Shown one piece after another: positions 17,478 through 24,446 of a DNA stretch of 64,000 bases. The notes under the pieces were generated by a model. That model searched no databases and was not told the DNA's origin. It was given only the letters and a program-made list of their open reading frames with translations. This DNA comes from Azospirillum baldaniorum (GTDB lineage Bacteria > Pseudomonadota > Alphaproteobacteria > Azospirillales > Azospirillaceae): assembly GCF_003119195.2 (NCBI RefSeq), contig NZ_CP022254.1, forward strand, positions 231,501 through 295,500, given 5' to 3'. Both the position numbers and the translations under genes were made by a program. Position 1 is the first letter of the stretch. Every line of letters starts with the position of its first letter.

Positions 17478-18962
17478 TCAGGCCTTCGGAATAGGCAGGC
17501 CGTGCCGGGGGTGGGTGCGGTCGTGGATCAGGGCGCGGTCGCGGATCATCGGCCAGACGATGCGGCGCAGGAAACGGTGATCCTGCAGCCGATCGGCCTC
17601 GGCGGCGGCGTGGCGCTCGGCCAGCGGAAGCAGGTCGGGCAGCAGTCCGGCAACGCCGCCCCAGTGACCGCCCGTCATCACCTCCGTGTGCAGAACCCCG
17701 TCGCGCAGGACGTGGAAGGGCTGGCCGGAGGCGATCCAGTCATCCACGGCGGCCTTTCCGTCGGCGGACGGCAGCGCGTCCCAATCGCGGCAGAGGAAGC
17801 GCGCCACGGTGGGATCGTCGGCGGCGGTCAGTCGCCAATAGGGACCGCCGGTCGGTGCGTCGGCGGCCACCGCCACGAGGTCCGCGCCCGCCGCGGCCAG
17901 CTCGGCCAACCGGAAGTCGGCAAGGGTACCGTCGTGATGAACCCGGCAGATCCAACCCGGATAGAGCGCCACGGTCTGCCGCAAAATCTCCACTGGGTCG
18001 TGGACACTGGCGGGTTGGCCGCTCCACAGGCTGAAGGCGATGACGTTGTGCCGCCGCGCCTCGGCCCCGCGTGGCCGTGCGGGCAACGGGGGCAGGGCGG
18101 GGGCCGTGTCGATGGCCGTCCGGTCCTTCAGATCCAGCGCCTGTTCGCCCCAGGCGGCGGCCTCGTCCTCCCGACCGAGAAAAGCGAGGGCAACCACCAG
18201 CCGGTCGATGGCGTCGAGATGACGTGGATCCAGGCGCGCGGCCCGTTCCAGCGCACGGGCGGAGTCCTCAAGCCGGTGCACGACACCCAGCGCAATCCCC
18301 AGATTGAAGGCGGCGGACGGAAAATCCGGCGTGATGGCCAGGGCGTTGCGGTAGGCGAAGGTGGAGTCCTCCCGCAGTCCCATCGCGAACAGCGCGTTGC
18401 CGTAGAGAAAGGCGACGTCGGCGTCCAGCGGCAGCAATTCCGCGGCCCGGGCAAGCGGGCGGAGGGACTCGGTGCCGCGCCCCTGCTCGACCAGCAGGCG
18501 ACCCTCCTCGTGCCGCAGCGCGCCCAAGCGTTCCACCGCGATGGCCAGGGTGGGGACGGAGGCAACGGCGCGCTCCAGGGCGGTGATGGCCCCGGCGGAG
18601 CGGCCCAGGCTACGCAGGGCGTTCGCCATGTCGGTCCAGGCCTCCGCGAAATCGGGCTGGAGGGCGACGGCCCGCCGGTAATCCTCCACCGCCGCCTCTG
18701 GTTGTCCCGAGGAGCGCCGGATGTTGCCGCTGTTGGCGAGCATGTCCGCCGCTTCGGGCCTCTGGGCGATGGCGCGGGCGATGAGTTGCAGGCCAAGCGC
18801 CTGCTCCCCCACCTGACCGGCCAGGACGCCCAGGAAATGCAGGGCGTCCGGCTGATCCGGGGCCACATCCAGGATGCGGTTGTAGAGCTGCTGGGCCTCG
18901 GCCAGCCGGCCGGACAGATGGTGGTCCAGGGCGAGCGTCAGAGCTTCCGCGATCGTAGCCAT
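17478..18962 (-). CDS. TPR-repeat protein with putative glycosyltransferase-like C-terminal domain
   Basis: A 494-residue protein. Residues 1-290 are tetratricopeptide repeats, with repeated patterns such as PDQPDALHFLGVLAGQ, PEAADMLANSGNIRRSSGQ, PDFAEAWTDMANALRSLGR and PDFPSAAFNLGIALG. The last 190 residues (from RRHNVIAFSLWSG) contain YPGWICRVHHDGT and FHVLRDGVLHTEVMTGGHWGG; the R-D-x-x-x-H-T-x-x-M-x-G-G-x-W-G-G pattern resembles domains found next to polysaccharide glycosyltransferases. No enzyme family can be assigned firmly. Start at 18962 gives MATIAEALTLALDHHLSGRL; the longer frame has no support. It is convergent with the ycjF-like gene. Confidence 0.75.
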   Translation of the reverse strand: MATIAEALTLALDHHLSGRLAEAQQLYNRILDVAPDQPDALHFLGVLAGQVGEQALGLQLIARAIAQRPEAADMLANSGNIRRSSGQPEAAVEDYRRAVALQPDFAEAWTDMANALRSLGRSAGAITALERAVASVPTLAIAVERLGALRHEEGRLLVEQGRGTESLRPLARAAELLPLDADVAFLYGNALFAMGLREDSTFAYRNALAITPDFPSAAFNLGIALGVVHRLEDSARALERAARLDPRHLDAIDRLVVALAFLGREDEAAAWGEQALDLKDRTAIDTAPALPPLPARPRGAEARRHNVIAFSLWSGQPASVHDPVEILRQTVALYPGWICRVHHDGTLADFRLAELAAAGADLVAVAADAPTGGPYWRLTAADDPTVARFLCRDWDALPSADGKAAVDDWIASGQPFHVLRDGVLHTEVMTGGHWGGVAGLLPDLLPLAERHAAAEADRLQDHRFLRRIVWPMIRDRALIHDRTHPRHGLPIPKA

Positions 18963-19121
18963 GCATACAGGCTTAAGCACCCCGGCGCCCCTCCGCAAGC
19001 GTCATGGCTGTGAGAAGGGTGGGCGATGGCCTCGATGGTCCTGGAATGCGAAGCTTTGGTGCCGGAAACAGCCTGTACGATTTCGTCCTTTGGCATAGCC
19101 GGAAAAAAGGTGAACGAACCC

Positions 19122-19150
19122 TTTACAATGCACGAGTGCGGCTGCAATAT
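19122..19150 (+). promoter_or_regulatory. Candidate promoter for the FlaG-like/YjfB-like pair
   Basis: TTTACA (19122-19127) matches the -35 consensus in five positions, 17 bases before CAATAT (19145-19150), which is a weak -10. The surrounding 19080-19185 region is AT-richer than its neighbours. No flagellar sigma-28 or sigma-54 element is obvious. Confidence 0.35.
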
Positions 19151-19184
19151 ATCATCTGGATTGTCCACACATCGGTGTAATGTC

Positions 19185-19742
19185 ATGAACGTGGCCACCG
19201 CCACCGCAACGGCTGCAAGGCCGTTGGCCTTCATGACGGCCCGCAACAGCGAGGCTGTTGAAACCGGGGCCGACACCGGGACTCCGTCCGCAAAGGACCC
19301 CGTGACCGGGCAGTCCGAACCCCTCTCCGGACGCTACACGAAGACCGCCTACCGCTACGATGCCGACGCGTCGCGGCTGGTGCTGCTGTTCCGCAGTCCG
19401 GAAGACGGGGTAACCCTCGACCAGATACCGACCGAGGCGGCTCTGCGGCAGTACCGTGAGGCGCAGAAGGACCGGAAGAGCGGCAAGGCGTCGCTTGAGC
19501 TTCTGGTTGGCGGCTCGGACGGGCAGGACCAGCCGAACAGCACCGGCCAGAGCGGAACCTCCGCCAACGGTTCCCCCGTGCACCGCTGGGCCTCGGGCCA
19601 CTCCGGGACCGGCGGGGGGCGTTCCGGCCCGTCACAGGGGACTTCCGCGCACACCTCGCCGGTGGTAGCCTCGACGCCGATGACGACCCATGCGGTGGCC
19701 GCGCCCTCGGTGGGGGCCGGTTCCGTCAATGTGGTCATCTGA
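19185..19742 (+). CDS. FlaG-like hypothetical protein
   Basis: A 185-residue protein. Its only recognisable part is the segment AYRYDADASRLVLLFRSPED continuing to DQIPTEAALRQYREAQ (about residues 58-96). It follows the pattern of FlaG proteins (beta hairpin, then a Q-I-P-x-E motif and helix). The N-terminus is Ala/Thr-rich and the C-terminus is a Gly/Ser/His/Thr-rich low-complexity tail ending VNVVI. The start at 19185 is preferred over an in-frame ATG at 19026, which would cross the likely promoter. The next gene is YjfB-like, which supports a motility context. Assignment is by pattern only. Confidence 0.5.
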   Translation: MNVATATATAARPLAFMTARNSEAVETGADTGTPSAKDPVTGQSEPLSGRYTKTAYRYDADASRLVLLFRSPEDGVTLDQIPTEAALRQYREAQKDRKSGKASLELLVGGSDGQDQPNSTGQSGTSANGSPVHRWASGHSGTGGGRSGPSQGTSAHTSPVVASTPMTTHAVAAPSVGAGSVNVVI

Positions 19743-19800
19743 CCGACGCGGCGCCGACCGTACGGCGTCGGCCGCCTGTTTCCTTTGAAGGCATCCTCCG

Positions 19801-20013
19801 ATGGCTCTCGACATTTCCTCCTCCACCCTGGGTGCCGCGGTCGGCTTGCGGCAGGCGCAGGGACAGATGGACTTCGGCGTGAAGACGCTGAACCAGACCG
19901 CGCAACAGCAGGATCAGGCGATCGCCACCTTGCTTCAGGGCGGTTCGGATGGATCCTCGTCCGGCGGCAACGTCACGGCCACGCGCGGACAGAATCTGAA
20001 CATCGTCGTGTAA
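19801..20013 (+). CDS. YjfB-family putative motility protein
   Basis: A 70-residue protein whose N-terminus MALDISSSTLGAAVG and helical middle (QAQGQMDFGVKTLNQTAQQQ) match the small YjfB putative motility family (PF14070). It ends in a Ser/Gly-rich stretch and NLNIVV. Its role is unknown; related genes are often flagellum-linked or sigma-D controlled. It follows the FlaG-like gene by 58 bases, and the two gene products both end in NxxIV/VNVVI-like hydrophobic tips. Confidence 0.65.
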   Translation: MALDISSSTLGAAVGLRQAQGQMDFGVKTLNQTAQQQDQAIATLLQGGSDGSSSGGNVTATRGQNLNIVV

Positions 20014-20059
20014 ACGGCTGATTTGACAGGCTTGAGCGATCAAGCCAAGCCGTGGTCAT

Positions 20060-20090
20060 AAAAAAAGCCCCTCTCGCTGGAGAGGGGCTT
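20060..20090 (-). terminator. Rho-independent terminator of the clpP-like gene
   Basis: A perfect 11-base stem (20065-20075 with 20080-20090) closes on the loop GCTG. Read on the minus strand the hairpin is followed by a run of seven T (A-run at 20060-20066 on the plus strand), 21 bases past the clpP-like stop. There is no T-run in the plus direction. Confidence 0.85.
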
Positions 20091-20110
20091 CGTGCGTTCC
20101 GGAGGACCGC

Positions 20111-20737
20111 TTACTTCAGCTCGTCGAAGGTGTCGATGACGTGGCTGACGATGCCGTACTCGCGGGCTTCGTCCGCCATCATCCAGTAGTTCCGGTCGGT
20201 GTCCTTGGAAACCTTCTCCACCGGCTGGCCGGTCTCGCGCGCGATGATGCGGTTCAGCCGCTCACGCATGCGGATGATTTCCTTCGCCTCGATGGCGATG
20301 TCCGTCGCCCGGCCACCGGTGCCGCCCAGCGGCTGGTGGATCAGGAAGCGGGTGTTCGGCAGGCAGAAGCGGTCTTCCTTCTTCGCGGCCAGGAAGATGT
20401 GGCAACCGGCGCTGGCGACCCAGCCGGTGCCCAGCATCTTCACGCGCGGCTTCACGAAGCGGATCATGTCGTGAATGGTGTCGCCCGCTTCGACGTGGCC
20501 GCCGGGGGAGTTCACCACGACCGTGATGTCGTCGTTGCTCTCGTGGGCCAGAGCCAGCAGCTGGGCCGAGACGGCCTGCGCCAGCTTCATGTCGATCTGC
20601 CCGAAGATCAGCACCGTGCGCGCCTTGAACAGGTTCGACTGCACGGCAGCGAACGGCGGCGGGGCGCTTTCCTTCGACTTCTCGTCCGGCTCCTGCTCGG
20701 GTTCGTCGTCGAAGCGGGTGTATCCGTCTTGCGCCAT
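20111..20737 (-). CDS. ClpP-like serine protease subunit (stand-alone, divergent)
   Basis: A 208-residue Clp-fold protease. The catalytic Ser109 lies in TGWVASAGCHIFLAA (usual ClpP: QAASMGAFLLAAG) and His134 in NTRFLIHQPLGG, exactly 25 residues later as in E. coli ClpP (97/122). The acidic residue is in KDTDRNYWMMADEA. The oxyanion strand VVVNSPGGHVEAGDTIHDMI is conserved. The first 35 residues are acidic, Pro-rich and unlike the ClpP propeptide. There is no clpX or clpA beside it, so this is likely a second ClpP-type protein, not the housekeeping subunit. Its partner unfoldase is unknown. Confidence 0.88.
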   Translation of the reverse strand: MAQDGYTRFDDEPEQEPDEKSKESAPPPFAAVQSNLFKARTVLIFGQIDMKLAQAVSAQLLALAHESNDDITVVVNSPGGHVEAGDTIHDMIRFVKPRVKMLGTGWVASAGCHIFLAAKKEDRFCLPNTRFLIHQPLGGTGGRATDIAIEAKEIIRMRERLNRIIARETGQPVEKVSKDTDRNYWMMADEAREYGIVSHVIDTFDELK

Positions 20738-20836
20738 CGTTTTTGAACTCCCTGAGGTCGGCGTGTCTACCGGGGGGCTTTGGCTTGCGGGGGCCTGGGA
20801 TGTCGGATGGGGACCGAACCACGCCACTCGTTTCTC

Positions 20837-20865
20837 CACATAGCCCGTATCGGTTCCTTGTTCAA
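20837..20865 (-). promoter_or_regulatory. Candidate promoter for the clpP-like gene
   Basis: On the minus strand TTGAAC (20860-20865) and TATGTG (20837-20842) are separated by 17 bases. The leader would be about 90 bases. Neither hexamer is close to consensus. Confidence 0.35.
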
Positions 20866-20998
20866 CGGGCCGCGACGCCAAATCCCACCCCGGCGCCGTC
20901 ATAGTCGCGCTCAGGCTGGCCGCATCGGTGCGGATCGCCGCTTGCCGACCATCGGGAAGGAGAGGCACACTGCCCTTTGCACAATCGGAGGGCGGTGC

Positions 20999-21859
20999 AT
21001 GGAAGGGGACAGCGGCGGGGGCGTCTCGGTCATCATTCCGGCCTACCGGGCGCAGGGCACCATCGCCCGCGCCGTGTCCAGCCTGCTGGCGCAGAGCTTT
21101 CCCCACTGGGAAGCGGTGGTGGTCAGCGACGACGGCGCCGACTACCGCGCCCTTCTGGCGGCCGCCGGCATCGCCGACTCGCGCCTGACCTTCACCGAAA
21201 CCGGCCGCGTCGGGTCCGGCGCCCCGGCGGCGCGCAACGCCGGGCTGCGCTGCGCGCACCTGCCGCTGATCGCCCCGCTGGACGCCGACGACCGGTTCGA
21301 GCCGGAACGCCTCGAGCGCTTGGCCTCGCTGGCGGCGGCGCAGGGTGCGGCGGCGGACAATGTGGCGGTGGTGCGCGACGGTGACGGCGCGCCGCTCTCC
21401 ACCCTGTTCCCGCCCGGGATCGGGACCGCCACGCTGGACGCGGCTGCCTTCCTGGAAACCTCCGTCCCGATGTTCTTCGTGGTCCGCCGCGACATCGTAC
21501 CCGGTTGGGAGGAGGGGGTCGATTTCTGCGACGACGTGGTCTTCAACGTCCAGGTCCTCGACCGGCTGGGCCGCCTGCCGCTGGTGCTGGAGCCGCTGTA
21601 CGAATACCGGCAGCGGGAGGGGTCGATCACCTGCTCCGCCGACAGCGGCACGCGGGCGGACCTCTGCTACCGCCATGTTCTCGATCGGCTTGACGGCGAC
21701 GGGCTGCGGATCGCCGACGCCGCGCTGCGCCACCGCTTCGCCGCCGCTTTGGGCGCCAAGCGCGCCCTGAACGCTGCCTACATGGCCGCGCAGGCCGCCG
21801 GACGCTGCGCCAATTTTCAGGAGTTCCTGGCCTTGCGGGAAAACTCCCTGCCGGGATAG
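20999..21859 (+). CDS. Family 2 glycosyltransferase
   Basis: A 286-residue GT-A fold enzyme. It begins GVSVIIPAYRAQGTIARAVS (nucleotide-binding strand), then AVVVSDDGADYRALL, GAPAARNAGLRCAH and the D-x-D-like LIAPLDADDRFEPERL. The C-terminal part VDFCDDVVFNVQVL and YEYRQREGSIT fits GT2 acceptor regions. No membrane segment is visible, so it acts in the cytoplasm; sugar and acceptor are unknown. ATG 20999 follows GGAGGG. Its last 43 bases overlap the convergent phosphoesterase gene, which is unusual for this window. Confidence 0.88.
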   Translation: MEGDSGGGVSVIIPAYRAQGTIARAVSSLLAQSFPHWEAVVVSDDGADYRALLAAAGIADSRLTFTETGRVGSGAPAARNAGLRCAHLPLIAPLDADDRFEPERLERLASLAAAQGAAADNVAVVRDGDGAPLSTLFPPGIGTATLDAAAFLETSVPMFFVVRRDIVPGWEEGVDFCDDVVFNVQVLDRLGRLPLVLEPLYEYRQREGSITCSADSGTRADLCYRHVLDRLDGDGLRIADAALRHRFAAALGAKRALNAAYMAAQAAGRCANFQEFLALRENSLPG

Positions 21860-22632
21860 TCGCCGATCACGCTCAGATGCGTCACCACCGTGCCATCCGG
21901 TCGGAATTGATGAAGAGCGAGCGCGGACGGCTCCTCCGTCCAGCGGTAGGGTGGTTCCGGTGCCAGATCGAGGGCGATCTGATAGGCCACCGACGGGGCG
22001 ACGTAGCCGTGCGCCCCGTTCCAGGCGACCGCGGTCTGGCGGTGGGTGTGGCCGCACAGAACGGCCCGGACGTTGGGACGGCTCCGCACCAGCCGTCCCA
22101 GCTCCTCTGCGCCCTCCAGGCAGCGCAGCGTGTCCAGGAAGGCCAGCCCGGTGTCGAAGGGTGGGTGGTGCAGCGCCAGCATGGTCGGCCGCTCCGGCTG
22201 CTCGGCCAGACGCTCCGCCAGCCAGGTCAGCCGATCGGCGCACAGTCCGCCCACCGCCGAACCGGGGACAACCGAATCGAGCATCAGGATGCGGACCGGA
22301 AACGCCTCCACCGCGTGGTGAAGGAAGGGACCATCCATGGGCATCCAGCCGGTGCCGGCGAAAGTCCGGCGCAGTTCCGCGCGGTCGTCGTGGTTGCCCG
22401 GCAGCACGCGGAATGGGATGGCGAGCGGTTCCAGCAGGGCGGACAGCGCCTCGTACTCGCCGGGTTTCGGCCCGTTGACGAGGTCGCCGGTGATGAGGAC
22501 GAGGTCCGGACGCGGCACCAGCGCGTTCAAATGGGCCACCGCGGCGGCGAGGCGGGCGTTCGTGTCGTAGGCGGTGGTCGGGGCGGTGCCGGGGGCCGTC
22601 ACATGCAGGTCGGACATCTGGGCGATCAGCAT
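21817..22632 (-). CDS. Calcineurin-like metallophosphoesterase (CpdA-type)
   Basis: A 271-residue phosphodiesterase with all metallophosphoesterase motifs: MSDLHV (D-x-H), ITGDLVNGP (G-D), PGNHDDRAELRRTF (G-N-H-D/E), MLALHHPPFDTG and CGHTHRQTA (G-H-x-H). The layout matches CpdA-type class III cyclic nucleotide phosphodiesterases, so 3',5'-cAMP is a likely substrate, though not proved by sequence. The start at 22632 places MLIAQMSDLHV at the N-terminus. It overlaps the tail of the convergent GT2 gene. Confidence 0.9.
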   Translation of the reverse strand: MLIAQMSDLHVTAPGTAPTTAYDTNARLAAAVAHLNALVPRPDLVLITGDLVNGPKPGEYEALSALLEPLAIPFRVLPGNHDDRAELRRTFAGTGWMPMDGPFLHHAVEAFPVRILMLDSVVPGSAVGGLCADRLTWLAERLAEQPERPTMLALHHPPFDTGLAFLDTLRCLEGAEELGRLVRSRPNVRAVLCGHTHRQTAVAWNGAHGYVAPSVAYQIALDLAPEPPYRWTEEPSALALHQFRPDGTVVTHLSVIGDYPGREFSRKARNS

Positions 22633-22798
22633 CGGGCACCCCTTGGAACACGAGAGTCGGAGGACCAAGGATTGTCACATCGCCGATTTCCCGGACGTGT
22701 TCAAGAGTCCAACCGGAGCAAAACTTCCTTTACGCTTCCATGACAGGCTGAGTCATCGGCCGAACGACCGTCTCGCCGCCACTGCATCGGATCGGGGA

Positions 22799-23167
22799 AT
22801 GAGCGCGTCCACCTCCGCCTGCCTGCTCGCACGGTTGCTGGCGTCCGGGAAGTTCTGGTTGAAGCGCGCCCGCATCGAATCCCCGGACCTTGGCGAGGGG
22901 ACCCCGCCACCCGGCACGGATGGCGCCCTGCTGGCCGATCTTCGCATTGAAGGCGATCGGATTCGTGCGGTTCTACCGGCGGGCGAGGCGCCCTGCTGCG
23001 CTCCCGGCCTCTGTCTCGATGGCGGGCCGGTTCGTCCGCGCGGTGGCTGCACCGCGGTCGGCCCCGGTCAACCCGCTGATTTAACGGTGATTCTCCCCGA
23101 TGGCGCGCGGTTGGAGATGGAGAAGGGCCGGGTCGTGCAACCCGATCCGCCGCCGTCGCGTGCCTGA
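22799..23167 (+). pseudogene. Amidohydrolase-like small protein lacking the catalytic barrel
   Basis: An intact 122-codon frame. The N-terminal half reads like the start of a cytosine-deaminase-type amidohydrolase: FWLKRARI, then ADLRIEGDRIRAVLPAGEAP and CLDGGPVRP. Family members should continue at this point with the metal-binding H-x-H and the TIM barrel. Instead the frame runs within six residues into GPGQPADLTVILPDGARLEM and EKGRVV, the C-terminal beta-sandwich strands of the same family. The result is the composite sandwich domain without any catalytic part. It may be an internally deleted remnant or a short non-enzymatic protein. Family similarity is by recognition, not search. Start at 22799 has GGGGA upstream. 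Confidence 0.55.
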
Positions 23168-23197
23168 ACCCTTGCAACCGTCTCGACTCCGGAACTG

Positions 23198-23219
23198 AAC
23201 TGAACGATATAGTTCAGTT
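23198..23219 (+). promoter_or_regulatory. Palindromic operator upstream of the RND efflux genes
   Basis: AACTGAAC (23198-23205) and GTTCAGTT (23212-23219) are exact inverted repeats with a six-base centre GATATA. A -10-like TATAGT (23208-23213) lies within the dyad, so a bound repressor would block polymerase. The size and symmetry fit TetR-family repressors of efflux pumps. No regulator gene is adjacent. Confidence 0.7.
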
Positions 23220-23309
23220 TACCGCCCGCCCCTCACAGCGGCCCGGTTGACACGAAACGCCCCGCGCGCCCGCCCGGCGGGCCGGCGGGCCTGTGCGGGT
23301 TCCGTATCC

Positions 23310-24443
23310 ATGCGCCACACGCTTCGCATCGTCGCCCTTCTGGTTCTGGTCGCTCTCGGCGGCGGCGCCTACTGGTACTTCGTCAAGCAGGGCGGAACCA
23401 TCAACACGCTGCTCGCCGGCAAGGTTCCGTCCCCCGGCGGCGCCTCCGCAGGCGGCCCGGCGGCGGGCGGCCCGCCGGGCGGCACACCGCCGATGCCGGT
23501 GGAGGCCTCGCCGGTCAAGACCGGCACCGTGTCGCGTCAGGTCACCGCGGTCGGCTCCTTGCTGTCCAGCGAATCGGTGGTCATCCGGCCCGAGGTGGCG
23601 GGCAAGGTCTCCGAGATCGCCTTCCTGGAAGGGCAGGCGGTGAAAAAGGGGGCGGTGCTGATCCGGCTCGACGACTCCATCGCCCGTGCCACGCTGGCCC
23701 AGGCGCAGGCAAGCATCGCTTTCTCCCGCGCCGAATTGGCCCGCGCCGACGAACTGTACCGCCAGCGCACCGGCCCCGCCCGCAATCGCGAGCAGGCGCT
23801 CGCCAAGCTCCAGTCCGACGAGGCGGCGGTGCAGCTCGCCAAGGCGCAGTTGGAGAAGCTGACCCTGACCGCCCCATTCGACGGCGTGCTGGGCCTGCGC
23901 AAGGTCTCGGTGGGCGACGTGGTGGCGGCGGGCAAGGACATCGTGAACCTGGAGGCCATCGAGATCCTGAAGCTCGATTTCCGGGTGCCGGAGCTGTATC
24001 TGCCGACCGTCCGCACCGGCCAGACCCTGAAGGTCGCCGTGGACTCCTTCGGCGGGCGGACCTTCGACGGCACGGTCTACGCCATCGACCCGCTGGTGGA
24101 CGTGAACGGCCGCGCCGTGGTGATCCGCGCCCGCGTCCCCAACAGCGACGGCGCCCTGCGCCCTGGCCTGTTCGCCCGGGTGGCCCTGACGCTGGACCAG
24201 ACACCGAACGCTGTGCTGGTGCCCGAGCAGGCGGTCAGCGCCTTCGGCAACAGGCAGTTCGTCTTCAAGGTGGTGGAGGGCAAGGCGGTGCAGACCACGG
24301 TCACGCTGGGCGAGCGCCGCAACGCCGAGGTGGAGATCACCGCCGGCCTGCAGCCCGGCGACGTGGTGGTGACCGCCGGTCAGCTGAAGATCCGCGATGG
24401 CGCCCCGGTGGTGGTCGTGAACAACAAGCCGGCGGGGAGCTGA
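23310..24443 (+). CDS. RND efflux periplasmic adaptor (membrane fusion protein)
   Basis: A 377-residue HlyD/AcrA-type adaptor. The N-terminal anchor is ALLVLVALGGGAYWYFVKQ-like (about residues 6-24), followed by a Pro/Gly/Ala linker. The lipoyl-like half-motifs are VIRPEVAGKVSEIAFLEGQA and LTAPFDGVLGLRKVSVGDVV. An alpha-hairpin lies between them, then the beta-barrel domain (LDFRVPELYLPTVRTGQTLK) and the membrane-proximal domain ending QLKIRDGAPVVVVNN. The start at 23310 gives a clean anchor; the upstream in-frame ATG at 23247 overlaps the leader. It precedes the permease by three bases. No outer-membrane channel gene is present here. Confidence 0.93.
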   Translation: MRHTLRIVALLVLVALGGGAYWYFVKQGGTINTLLAGKVPSPGGASAGGPAAGGPPGGTPPMPVEASPVKTGTVSRQVTAVGSLLSSESVVIRPEVAGKVSEIAFLEGQAVKKGAVLIRLDDSIARATLAQAQASIAFSRAELARADELYRQRTGPARNREQALAKLQSDEAAVQLAKAQLEKLTLTAPFDGVLGLRKVSVGDVVAAGKDIVNLEAIEILKLDFRVPELYLPTVRTGQTLKVAVDSFGGRTFDGTVYAIDPLVDVNGRAVVIRARVPNSDGALRPGLFARVALTLDQTPNAVLVPEQAVSAFGNRQFVFKVVEGKAVQTTVTLGERRNAEVEITAGLQPGDVVVTAGQLKIRDGAPVVVVNNKPAGS

Positions 24444-24446
24444 CCC

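Noticed and set aside
19754..19773. GCCGAC/GTCGGC hairpin between the FlaG-like and YjfB-like genes as a terminator
   Set aside because: The stem is only six bases with an imperfect extension, and the following T-rich stretch is interrupted. It is not convincing.
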